Shown here: positions 1 through 5,549 of the stretch, piece after piece
Numbering within the stretch: position 1 is the first letter of the stretch
Layout: every line of letters begins with the position of its first letter
Assembly (NCBI GenBank): GCA_035690495.1
Contig: DASSKK010000049.1
Span: forward strand, 1 to 42,588
Length of the DNA stretch: 42,588 bases
From: DASSKK01 sp035690495
GTDB lineage: Bacteria; Actinomycetota; Actinomycetes; Propionibacteriales; Nocardioidaceae
Direction: 5' to 3'
The notes under the pieces: generated by a model
Databases searched by the model: none
What the model was told of the DNA's origin: nothing
Seen by the model: the letters and a program-made list of their open reading frames with translations, nothing else
Translations under genes and position numbers: made by a program

Positions 1-499
1 GACCGAGCAGCACGTCGGACGCCACCCACCGGCAGCACTCGGCAGTCGCCCGCGCCACCAGCATCGCCTCGGGCTGCTTCTGCCAGTTGTCCTTGCCGGT
101 CAGGCCGAGCCGCTGTGCCCGCTCGATCGTCCACGTCGAGGTCTGCGCGTCCGCCTCGGTCTCATCGGCGCGCCAACCGACCACGACGGCCCTGGTCGCG
201 GTCTGCTCCTTGATCCGCACCTTGTGGCCGTGCGACTGCAACAACGCCCGCATCGCCACGGCACGCATCGCCGGGGTGCCGCTGATGACGTCGATGGACC
301 GGACGGACGCCATCGGCGCGAGCCCGACCTCGTGACCGGTGAGGATCGCCCCGGTCACCTCGTTCGGCTTGCCACGCAAGGTGGAGGAGACGAACGCGGT
401 GGACGCGAGCGACTGCGCGATGGCGTGCGCCTCGCGGGCCTCCCGCGCCCACACCATCAGGGTCGACTCGGGCTCGTACGTCGCGAGTTCCGCGCTCAT
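1..499 (-). CDS. recT: RecT-like single-strand annealing recombinase (C-terminus cut by window edge)
   Basis: The first 166 residues of a RecT-family protein, which anneals complementary single strands during phage recombination. What I see is the family pattern: an N-terminal helix region, 'TGHEVGLAPMASVRSIDVI', then 'GTPAMRAVAMRALLQSHGH' and a basic stretch. Near the window edge is 'DNWQKQPEAMLVARATAECC', matching the family's 'W..YP..ML.ARA..E' signature. The ATG at 499 overlaps the stop of the exonuclease gene as ATGA, so the pair forms an exonuclease/annealase recombination system. The reading frame is open to base 1, so the C-terminus lies outside the window. Confidence 0.75.
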   Translation of the reverse strand, partial: MSAELATYEPESTLMVWAREAREAHAIAQSLASTAFVSSTLRGKPNEVTGAILTGHEVGLAPMASVRSIDVISGTPAMRAVAMRALLQSHGHKVRIKEQTATRAVVVGWRADETEADAQTSTWTIERAQRLGLTGKDNWQKQPEAMLVARATAECCRWVASDVLLG

Positions 500-1263
500 G
501 CCACAGCCTCCGGCGCCGGGACCGGGTCGCCGATCAGCTGCTTGGCGTTCTTGGCCCACCGGGAGATCGCCAGGCAGTAGAGGAACGTCTGGAAGCACCC
601 GTCCGTCAACGGGATCGGGTGGACCGAGTAGCCGTCCTCCCGGACATGCACCGCGAACGCCTCGGTGATCCCCAACTCGCTCATCGGGTGCTCACCCTCG
701 CCGTCCATGTAGGTGTCGGCGTTGGCGTACGCGTTGAGTTGCAGCACGGTCTCCGGCCAGATGCCGGACGCGCCGGTTTTCCAGTCGGACAAGGCGATCC
801 GGCCGCCGGGCAGCCGGTACACCGCATCCAGCGTGCCTGCGTACCCCCACTTGTGGTGGCCGACGACAGCCTCGGTGACGACCGGCTCGGCCTCCCAGTC
901 GTCGAGAAACGCGACAGCGGAAGCGACGTAGCCGGTCAGGTGGTCGGGCACGTCGACCTCCTCGCCGTGTGTGATCTTCTCGGCGAGCGCGTGAACCTCG
1001 GTGCCCCGGACGGCCGCCTTGTCACGGGCCGACCACGGAGTCTCCTTGAGGAGCCGGACCAACTGGTCGCGGTCCATCCAGTCCATGCACTCGCGCACGT
1101 GCTCACGGTTGTCCGCGACGAACTCCGCGACGCAGCGAGCCGACCAGTACATGAGCGCCGGGGCTGGCAGGCCCTGCTTGATGGCGGTGGTAACGCCGTC
1201 AGCCTTCTTGCCGTCGACCTTGTACCAGTGTCCGCGCCCGCTGTTGATTCGCTGGATGGTCAT
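496..1263 (-). CDS. Cas4/RecB/YqaJ-type PD-(D/E)XK exonuclease
   Basis: A 255-residue nuclease, likely the exonuclease partner of the adjacent RecT protein (resection of double-strand ends). Visible motifs are 'RGTEVHALAE' (His91), Glu131, 'GTLD' (143-146), 'DWK' (160-162) and 'Q..AY' (175-179). These are the RecB/Cas4 nuclease motifs I, II, III and the QxxxY box in the correct order. I see no four-cysteine iron-sulfur cluster, so it is closer to phage YqaJ/RecB-type enzymes than to true Cas4. The ATG at 1263 has GGAAGGA upstream and overlaps the previous stop as ATGA. A longer frame to 1350 is open but has off-frame composition. Confidence 0.8.
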   Translation of the reverse strand: MTIQRINSGRGHWYKVDGKKADGVTTAIKQGLPAPALMYWSARCVAEFVADNREHVRECMDWMDRDQLVRLLKETPWSARDKAAVRGTEVHALAEKITHGEEVDVPDHLTGYVASAVAFLDDWEAEPVVTEAVVGHHKWGYAGTLDAVYRLPGGRIALSDWKTGASGIWPETVLQLNAYANADTYMDGEGEHPMSELGITEAFAVHVREDGYSVHPIPLTDGCFQTFLYCLAISRWAKNAKQLIGDPVPAPEAVA

Positions 1264-1394
1264 CGGGTGTCCTTCCTGCGCCGGTGCGGGTCGGTCAGCG
1301 CGCACCACACGTAGGCGGCGACGAGACCGGTCAGGGGGAGCAGCACCCACACGGCGGCGGTGACGAGAGAGTTGACGGGGCCGAGAGGGTCCAT
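1260..1394 (-). CDS. 44-residue single-span membrane protein
   Basis: A small protein with one clear hydrophobic segment (about residues 8-33, rich in Val, Leu, Ala and Trp) followed by a basic tail ending RRRKDTR, which suggests N-out/C-in topology. Its ATG overlaps the upstream stop as TGATG and its stop overlaps the exonuclease ATG as ATGA, so it belongs to the same translationally coupled operon. Function is unknown. Similar tiny membrane proteins recur elsewhere in this phage. Confidence 0.5.
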   Translation of the reverse strand: MDPLGPVNSLVTAAVWVLLPLTGLVAAYVWCALTDPHRRRKDTR

Positions 1395-1537
1395 CAGCCC
1401 ACCCCCACGTAACCGCGGTCGGCGTCGTAGACCTCGTCGTCCTCGTCGCGGGCCGGTGGCACGTCCTCCGCCTCGCACGGGCCGGCGTGGTCCTCGCCCC
1501 AGCCGAGACACCAGACGTTCGAGCAGTCGTCCGTCAT
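1394..1537 (-). CDS. 47-residue acidic Cys-containing protein
   Basis: A short acidic protein with cysteines at 5, 10 and 21 and an Asp/Glu-rich centre (RDEDDEVYDADRGY). The N-terminal spacing C-x4-C...H..C resembles small actinophage proteins that may bind metal, but I do not recognise the family. It starts at an ATG overlapping the upstream stop (ATGA) and ends in a TGATG overlap with the membrane protein. Its reality rests on these two couplings and on high GC at third codon positions. Confidence 0.5.
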   Translation of the reverse strand: MTDDCSNVWCLGWGEDHAGPCEAEDVPPARDEDDEVYDADRGYVGVG

Positions 1538-1845
1538 CGCGACCGCCCGGACAGCAGGTCACGCAGGCACGCGAACTCCAGGTCGAGGGCGTGCTCGCGG
1601 GCGTGGTGGGTGGCGTTCGACCCGTTCGGGTACTCGTCGATCCAGCGCACCCACTCCTCGCTGTCGACGTCGTGGACGGCCTGCCGGTAGTCGTCCCAGC
1701 GCAGCTCCAAGTCGGCGCCGTCGACGCCGAGCGCCCGCAGTCGTGCGGCGATCTCGTCCCAGGCCATCTCGTGGTAGGGCCAGCCGTCCGCGACGGCCAG
1801 ATCACGCACCACCGACTCCATGTCGCGCAGCTCGGTGACGGTCAC
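1534..1845 (-). CDS. 103-residue hypothetical protein
   Basis: An acidic, Trp-rich protein of unknown function: 'DGWPYHEMAWDEIAARLRALG', later 'EEWVRWIDEYPN' and 'HALDLEFACLRDLLSGRSR'. The GTG start at 1845 overlaps the stop of the octapeptide-repeat gene as GTGA. An internal Met nine residues later is an alternative start. It is likely helical and cytosolic. It lies in the early operon between the repeat protein and the recombination genes. Confidence 0.6.
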   Translation of the reverse strand: MTVTELRDMESVVRDLAVADGWPYHEMAWDEIAARLRALGVDGADLELRWDDYRQAVHDVDSEEWVRWIDEYPNGSNATHHAREHALDLEFACLRDLLSGRSR

Positions 1846-2702
1846 GACGCCACCCGCTCGGCCAGCTGAGCCCCGTCGACGTCGCACTCGTAGAGCACGT
1901 CGCACGACGGGACCTTCACCTTGGCGGACTCCGTCACCGAACCGACCGGGACGATGTCGGCCACCCGCACCCGCACCGCGACGTAGCGCTCCGGGGTGCA
2001 GTAGTTGTGCGTCAGGTCCGGCCGCGGGCACAGGTGCAGCCCGGAACCGCACTCGTTGGTCGGCTGGAAGTCCTCAGCGACCGTCGTGCCGCCCGGCGTG
2101 TAGGTGGCGCCGTGCACGGAGCGGAACTCGTCGTCGACGCCCTTGTAGAGCACGACCGTGCCGTCCTCCGGCTCGATGCCGTAGTAGGCGAGCCAGCCGT
2201 CGACGGTTGTCAGGTCGGGCGGTGTGATGACGACACCGCCGTGGATGGTCGAGCGCATCGACAGCCGGTACACCGCGACGTACGGCGAGGCGTGGACCGT
2301 CGCCGAGTCGTAGGCGCTGACCGTCGCCGAGTCGTAGGCGCTGACCGTCGCCGAGTCGTAGGCGCTGACCGTCGCCGAGCCGGAGGCGTGGACCGTCGCC
2401 GAGTCGGAGGCGCGGACCGTCGCCGAGTCGTAGGCGCGGACCGTCGCCGAGCCGTAGGCGCGGACCGTCGCCGAGCCGAAGGCGCGGACCGTCGCCGAGC
2501 CGAAGGCGCGGACCGTCGCCGAGCCGAAGGCGCTGACCGTCGCCGAGTCGTAGGCGCGGACCGTCGCCGAGCCGAAGGCGCGGACCGTCGCCGAGCCGGC
2601 CACCTCGTAGTAGCCGCTCCCGACGATCTCGGCGTAGTCGCAGTCGGCCAGCACCTGGGCCAGCTCGGTGTCGGTGCGGACCTTCCGCCACGTGCCGGCC
2701 AT
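1842..2702 (-). CDS. Octapeptide-repeat protein with DUF7666-like C-terminal domain
   Basis: A 286-residue protein in three parts. Residues 1-34 are a short N-terminal region (MAGTWRKV...GSGYYEV). Residues 35-138 are 13 uninterrupted copies of an eight-residue unit, XX-SATV-(R/S/H)-A with XX being FG, YD, YG, SD or SG. Residues 139-286 are a globular domain with 'YYGIEPEDGTVVLYKGVDDE' and 'CGSGLHLCPRP'. Related actinophage proteins carry the same SATV repeats in front of a DUF7666-type domain; that is recalled, not searched. The short beta-strand-like repeat suggests a beta-solenoid (inference). Function is unknown. The ATG overlaps the upstream stop as TGATG. Confidence 0.75.
   Translation of the reverse strand: MAGTWRKVRTDTELAQVLADCDYAEIVGSGYYEVAGSATVRAFGSATVRAYDSATVSAFGSATVRAFGSATVRAFGSATVRAYGSATVRAYDSATVRASDSATVHASGSATVSAYDSATVSAYDSATVSAYDSATVHASPYVAVYRLSMRSTIHGGVVITPPDLTTVDGWLAYYGIEPEDGTVVLYKGVDDEFRSVHGATYTPGGTTVAEDFQPTNECGSGLHLCPRPDLTHNYCTPERYVAVRVRVADIVPVGSVTESAKVKVPSCDVLYECDVDGAQLAERVAS
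2289..2600 (-). repeat. 13-copy 24-bp in-frame tandem repeat
   Basis: On the plus strand the unit reads approximately gaccgtcgccgag-(c/t)cg-(t/g/a)aggcg-(c/t)g, repeated head to tail 13 times with changes mostly at a few positions. Each unit encodes one SATV octapeptide. Such arrays can change copy number by recombination or slippage without breaking the reading frame. Confidence 0.9.
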
Positions 2703-2980
2703 CAGGCGGACACTCGCTCGGTGAAGTGCGCGACCGCCTCGCTGGCCCGGTCCTCGGCCACCTGACGGGCGGCGTGCTCACGGGTCGCGGCGGCGAACCG
2801 GGTGAACGCGTCGGCCAACTCGTCGACGATCTCGACGGCCTCGTCCGGGTCGGCGTGACGCACCGAGAACACGACCTCGGTCCCGTCGCCGCGGACGACG
2901 AGAAGCGGTGGCTGGTCGGCGTAGGCGTGGCATTCGACCCGCGGCCTGCCGGTGAGCCGGACGCTGATACTGGTGTCCAT
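2702..2980 (-). CDS. 92-residue hypothetical protein
   Basis: An unrecognised small protein. The N-terminal half looks like beta strands (MDTSISVRLTGRP..., LLVVRGDGTEVVFSVRH). The C-terminal half looks like a long amphipathic helix (DEAVEIVDELADAFTRF...). The ATG at 2980 has a good GGAGG site about 8 nt upstream. The 70 nt between it and the stop of the basic peptide gene (2981-3050) show only this ribosome binding site. Confidence 0.65.
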   Translation of the reverse strand: MDTSISVRLTGRPRVECHAYADQPPLLVVRGDGTEVVFSVRHADPDEAVEIVDELADAFTRFAAATREHAARQVAEDRASEAVAHFTERVSA

Positions 2981-3050
2981 CTGCTGTCCTCCGTATGCTC
3001 AGTGGTGCTGTCCTCGCGGGGTCGTCGGGTGTTGTCCGGCGGCCCCGCAC

Positions 3051-3176
3051 TCACGTCTGGCGCTGGATGCGCCGCTCGTCGCGGGCTCGGGTCTGCTGGC
3101 GGATGCGGCGGGAGGTCCGGCCGGTCCGGACGGTGGTGCGGCGGCGGGTCTTGTGGCCGGCCTTGCGGCGCGTCAC
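3051..3176 (-). CDS. 41-residue highly basic peptide
   Basis: A tiny, Arg/Thr-rich protein beginning VTRRKAGHKTRRRT and ending RRIQRQT; roughly a third of its residues are Arg or Lys. Its GTG overlaps the stop of the ParB-like gene as GTGA, which is the best argument that it is translated. It probably binds nucleic acid, but nothing more specific can be said. The strongly basic composition could also arise from a non-coding frame in GC-rich DNA, hence moderate confidence. Confidence 0.45.
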   Translation of the reverse strand: MTRRKAGHKTRRRTTVRTGRTSRRIRQQTRARDERRIQRQT

Positions 3177-3967
3177 CGCGACCAGCGCCAGTCAGGGAGC
3201 CGGCTCGTCCGACGGCCCTTGTTGTGCAAGCCCGTGACCACCTCGGCGACGGCAGAGACGGCCGTGCCGCCCCGCGCGTCCTTGAGCGCGTTCGCCTTGC
3301 CGATCAGTTGGTGCGGCGTCAGCTTGGCCAGTTCGGCGACCAGCTTGGCGCGGTCGATGTCGTCGCCGTATCGGGCGAAGAACTGACCGAGGCCCCCGAC
3401 GATCAGGTTGTGCACGCCGCGGGTGTCATGGCCCCACGCCGCCGTGATCGCGTTGATGACGGCGGCGAGCAGGTCGGGGCGAGGCTCACCCTTGGCGACC
3501 CCGGCACCCTCGTACACCTTCTCCGCCGCGGCGACCGCTCCGAAGTGGCCCGCGTCGTTGCCCTGTTTGGCGGTCCATCCCTGCGCGGTGAGGATCGTGT
3601 TGATACGGGTGGCGGTCTCGTCCTCGGCCATGACGCGGGCGCGGAACTTGTCGATCGCCTGCACCTGCTTGGTGTTGTTCAACAACAGGAACATGCGCGC
3701 CTCGTCGGCGAGGCTCAGCCCGGTGTACTGGTTGCACGGGAGCTTTCCCTCGTAGCCGATGGTGCGTACGGCCGCGACGCGGTGCTGACCGTCGACCACC
3801 ACCCGCCGACCGTCGGTGCGCAGGCTGATCGTGAGGCTGCCGAGCCCGGATGACTGGAACTCCTCGATGAGCCGGCGGACCCGGTTCGGGTCGATGGCCC
3901 GCTGGTACTCCCGGTCGAACACGAGAGCGGAGTGGTGGACGCGAACTGCCGTAGGTGCCGCGATCAT
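3173..3967 (-). CDS. ParB/Srx-fold protein (DUF6551-like)
   Basis: A 264-residue protein with an N-terminal ParB-type domain. The hallmark is 'VVVDGQHRVAAVRTIG' (D59-G-Q-H-R63), the equivalent of the ParB GERR/DGQHR box. It follows 'REYQRAIDPNRVRRLIEEF', which matches DUF6551-type actinophage proteins. The rest is helical. In related families this fold binds or hydrolyses nucleotides or binds DNA. There is no ParA gene next to it, so classical partition is unlikely from this locus alone. The ATG overlaps the stop of the second ParB gene as ATGA, so both are made together in the early operon. Confidence 0.75.
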   Translation of the reverse strand: MIAAPTAVRVHHSALVFDREYQRAIDPNRVRRLIEEFQSSGLGSLTISLRTDGRRVVVDGQHRVAAVRTIGYEGKLPCNQYTGLSLADEARMFLLLNNTKQVQAIDKFRARVMAEDETATRINTILTAQGWTAKQGNDAGHFGAVAAAEKVYEGAGVAKGEPRPDLLAAVINAITAAWGHDTRGVHNLIVGGLGQFFARYGDDIDRAKLVAELAKLTPHQLIGKANALKDARGGTAVSAVAEVVTGLHNKGRRTSRLPDWRWSR

Positions 3968-4905
3968 CGGGTACGCTCCTTGACGAGTCGATTGAGCCTT
4001 TGCAGGGCGGCGATGGACTTGGAGAGGTCGTCCGTGAGCCGGGCGGCCTCTTCGCTTGTGAGCGCCGGGTCGAGGGTCGAGTCCCGGGTGATGGCCTCGG
4101 CGTAGCCGGACAGGCGCGTGACGATGTTGCGGAGCCCGGTGACGCGGATGACGTGGCGCGCCGAGGGTCGGCCGGTGCGCTGCTGCGGCTCGCTCGCCGG
4201 TTCACTCGGACGGTCGGGGGGGGCGACGCTCTCGGCGGAACGGCCGAGGGCGGCGTTCACCGCGTGCTGCGCCGCCTTGATGCTGAGGGTTCCGGCGTCC
4301 ATGCCGGCCTTTGCTTCCTGCGCGACCGCGCGTACTTCGTCGGGAACGTCGGGGGCGTCGGCTGTGGCGACGACGAGAGCAGCCCGCTCGTAGGTCTTGC
4401 GGCTCATCCCGACCGCCTCGGCGGCGACTTCGGAGGACCGGCGGTAGGGCTGGTCCCCAGCCTCTGGGACCGGGGGCCCGAAGGCTGAACCCTGACGGAT
4501 TTGGCCACCGAGACGCGCACCCTCAGTCCGCCGCTCGCGCGCCTTCGGCCGTTCCAGCTCCTCGATCTGCTTGGCCAGCCAGACCTTCTCGCTGGCCGTC
4601 ATCTCCTTGCGGCAGGTGTTCTCGTCCCGCTCGGCTTTGAGCAGCGTCAGCGCGTCGTCCTGCGTCTGCGGCACGACGTAGGGGATGGCCTCCCAACCGA
4701 GGCGGCGGCATGCCTCAAGGCGCCGGCCACCGAACAGCAGCCGGTTGCCGGGCAGGACGCCGATCGGCTGCAACAGGCCGACTCCCCGGATCGAGTCGAT
4801 GAGGTCGCCGAGGTCTCCGTAGTCCTTGCGGGCACGGACCCCAACGATCACGTCGTCGATGCGGATGCCTGCCGTCGTCTCATCGGCGACGATCTCGGCG
4901 GTCAC
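3964..4905 (-). CDS. ParB/RepB/Spo0J-type DNA-binding protein
   Basis: A 313-residue ParB-like protein. The ParB N-terminal domain covers about residues 13-80, including 'GVGLLQPIGVLPG' and the 'FGGRRLEACRRLGW' box (58-71). A helical linker starting 'DENTCRKEMTASEKVWLAKQ' follows. A helix-turn-helix lies at about 158-177 ('EVAAEAVGMSRKTYERA'), and the C-terminal segment is helical. The GTG start overlaps the stop of an 11-codon open frame as GTGA. An upstream open stretch to 4998 is rejected because it overlaps the excisionase gene out of frame. The likely role is DNA binding in replication, regulation or segregation; no ParA is visible. Confidence 0.75.
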   Translation of the reverse strand: MTAEIVADETTAGIRIDDVIVGVRARKDYGDLGDLIDSIRGVGLLQPIGVLPGNRLLFGGRRLEACRRLGWEAIPYVVPQTQDDALTLLKAERDENTCRKEMTASEKVWLAKQIEELERPKARERRTEGARLGGQIRQGSAFGPPVPEAGDQPYRRSSEVAAEAVGMSRKTYERAALVVATADAPDVPDEVRAVAQEAKAGMDAGTLSIKAAQHAVNAALGRSAESVAPPDRPSEPASEPQQRTGRPSARHVIRVTGLRNIVTRLSGYAEAITRDSTLDPALTSEEAARLTDDLSKSIAALQRLNRLVKERTR

Positions 4906-4937
4906 GACACACCCCGCAGACGACGGCGGGGGGTCAT
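4902..4937 (-). CDS. 11-residue mini-ORF linking xis-like and ParB genes
   Basis: Reads MTPRRRLRGVS. Its ATG overlaps the excisionase stop (ATGA) and its own stop overlaps the ParB start (GTGA). This exact bridging suggests a translational relay that carries terminating ribosomes from one gene to the next, rather than a functional peptide. A similar 7-residue bridge is present at 42433-42456. Confidence 0.35.
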   Translation of the reverse strand: MTPRRRLRGVS

Positions 4938-5110
4938 GCGGCGTCCTGGGGACGCATGAAGCGGTCCACGTCCTCGGGACGGAACCGGCGCTGGCCACCC
5001 GGAGTGTGGATCACCGGCAGCTTGCCTTCATCGGCCCACCGGGCGACGGTTGCAGGATGGACGGCGAACCTTTCGGCCACCTGCCCCGTCGTCAGCAACT
5101 TCGTGACCAT
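4934..5110 (-). CDS. Excisionase/Cro-type MerR-BldC-like HTH protein
   Basis: A 58-residue winged-helix DNA-binding protein: 'LTTGQVAERFAVHPATVARW' followed by 'ADEGKLPVIHTPGGQRRF' and 'RPEDVDRFM'. This is the BldC/excisionase pattern. It is the first gene of the leftward early operon and faces the repressor across a shared operator region. By position it could be the excisionase (directing Int to excise) or a Cro-like regulator, or both. Its ATG sits only 6 nt downstream of a -10 box, so its mRNA is probably leaderless, and I see no Shine-Dalgarno sequence. Confidence 0.75.
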   Translation of the reverse strand: MVTKLLTTGQVAERFAVHPATVARWADEGKLPVIHTPGGQRRFRPEDVDRFMRPQDAA

Positions 5111-5116
5111 GCGAGG

Positions 5117-5145
5117 AACATAGCGAGCCGCTAGATTGATGGCAA
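5117..5145 (-). promoter_or_regulatory. Predicted leaderless early lytic promoter
   Basis: On the minus strand TTGCCA (5145-5140) and TATGTT (5122-5117) are separated by exactly 17 nt. Six nt after the -10 box comes the ATG of the excisionase-like gene at 5110, so transcription should start at or next to the start codon. An operator palindrome (5121-5133) covers the end of the -10 box and part of the spacer, which is ideal for repression. Confidence 0.6.
5121..5133. promoter_or_regulatory. Operator palindrome O1, TAGCG-agc-CGCTA
   Basis: A perfect 5-bp inverted repeat with a 3-bp spacer lying inside the leftward early promoter. The same half-sites with the same spacing occur 55 bp away (5175-5189). 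Two copies of one palindrome in a divergent repressor/early region are the usual signature of repressor operators. Confidence 0.65.
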
Positions 5146-5174
5146 GAGAAACGCCGAACTACACCGCTGTTTTT

Positions 5175-5189
5175 CTAGCGAGACGCTAG
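5175..5189. promoter_or_regulatory. Operator palindrome O2, CTAGCG-aga-CGCTAG
   Basis: A perfect 6-bp inverted repeat with a 3-bp spacer, sharing the TAGCG/CGCTA core with O1. It overlaps a possible -35 box for the rightward repressor gene, so it may mediate autoregulation. The centre-to-centre distance to O1 is 55 bp, about five helical turns, so cooperative binding is possible. Confidence 0.65.
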
Positions 5190-5215
5190 ACATGCAGGGT
5201 TATGCACAGGATCAT
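5187..5215 (+). promoter_or_regulatory. Weak candidate repressor promoter
   Basis: TAGACA (5187-5192), a 17-nt spacer and GATCAT (5210-5215) would place transcription start next to the ATG at 5223, giving a leaderless repressor mRNA. The match to consensus is modest and other arrangements in 5130-5200 are possible. Confidence 0.3.
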
Positions 5216-5222
5216 GCACAGC

Positions 5223-5519
5223 ATGAGCACAACATGGGTGCCGACCCTCACGTTCGCCCACAGGCTCGTGATGGTCCGCAAGCAGTTGGGACTGACTGTC
5301 GAGGACGCGGCCGTTCGGTGCGGCATCCCGCACGCGACGTGGACGACATGGGAGCGCGGGACTAACCCGCGGAACATGGCGACAGCCGTCGAGAAGATCG
5401 AGCAGGGCCTCGGCGCTGACCGTCAGTGGCTCATGTGGGGCACCGGCGCACAGTTTCGTTGCACTGTGCGCGACCCGTCTGACCAGCGAGGACTCCTCGT
5501 TGGTGCTCCGGCCGCATAG
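5223..5519 (+). CDS. XRE-type HTH repressor (putative immunity repressor)
   Basis: A 98-residue protein with a Cro/C1-type helix-turn-helix: 'FAHRLVMVRKQLGLTVEDAA' followed by 'VRCGIPHATWTTWERGTNPR', then a helical segment ending 'RQWLMWGTG'. It diverges from the excisionase-like gene and lies 30 nt before the integrase. I place the start at ATG 5223; in-frame ATGs at 5202 and 5214 would add 7 or 3 residues, and none has a convincing ribosome site. The last ~22 residues lie beyond the folded HTH part and end GAPAA. That recalls C-terminal ssrA-like degrons found on repressors of integration-dependent immunity phages. A recombination-like inverted repeat lies inside this 3' portion. Confidence 0.7.
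   Translation: MSTTWVPTLTFAHRLVMVRKQLGLTVEDAAVRCGIPHATWTTWERGTNPRNMATAVEKIEQGLGADRQWLMWGTGAQFRCTVRDPSDQRGLLVGAPAA
5446..5471. other. Candidate attP core: 9-bp inverted repeat with 8-bp spacer
   Basis: GCGCACAGT and ACTGTGCGC are perfect inverted repeats flanking TTCGTTGC. The size (9-bp arms, 8-bp centre) is what is expected for a tyrosine-recombinase core site with its crossover region. It lies in the 3' part of the repressor gene (codons 75-83 of 98), just upstream of int, the position of attP in integration-dependent immunity systems. Alternatives are an RNA hairpin or a further operator. The host attB is not in the window. Confidence 0.45.
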
Positions 5520-5549
5520 TGATATCAGGCGGGGGAAGGATCACGGTCC

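Noticed and set aside
2289..2600. Tandem 24-bp array as a CRISPR
   Set aside because: No spacers between units and the repeats stay in frame within a protein.
2981..3050. A further gene between the basic peptide and the 92-residue gene
   Set aside because: Only a ribosome site is recognisable; no start-to-stop frame with coding composition fits.
2726..3853. 375-residue rightward open frame opposite the ParB-like gene
   Set aside because: Lacks recognisable motifs and ribosome site; the opposite strand encodes clear, coupled genes.
5446..5471. Inverted repeat as a transcription terminator
   Set aside because: It lies inside a coding frame with int transcribed just beyond it in the same direction; a recombination core or regulatory hairpin fits better, though not excluded.
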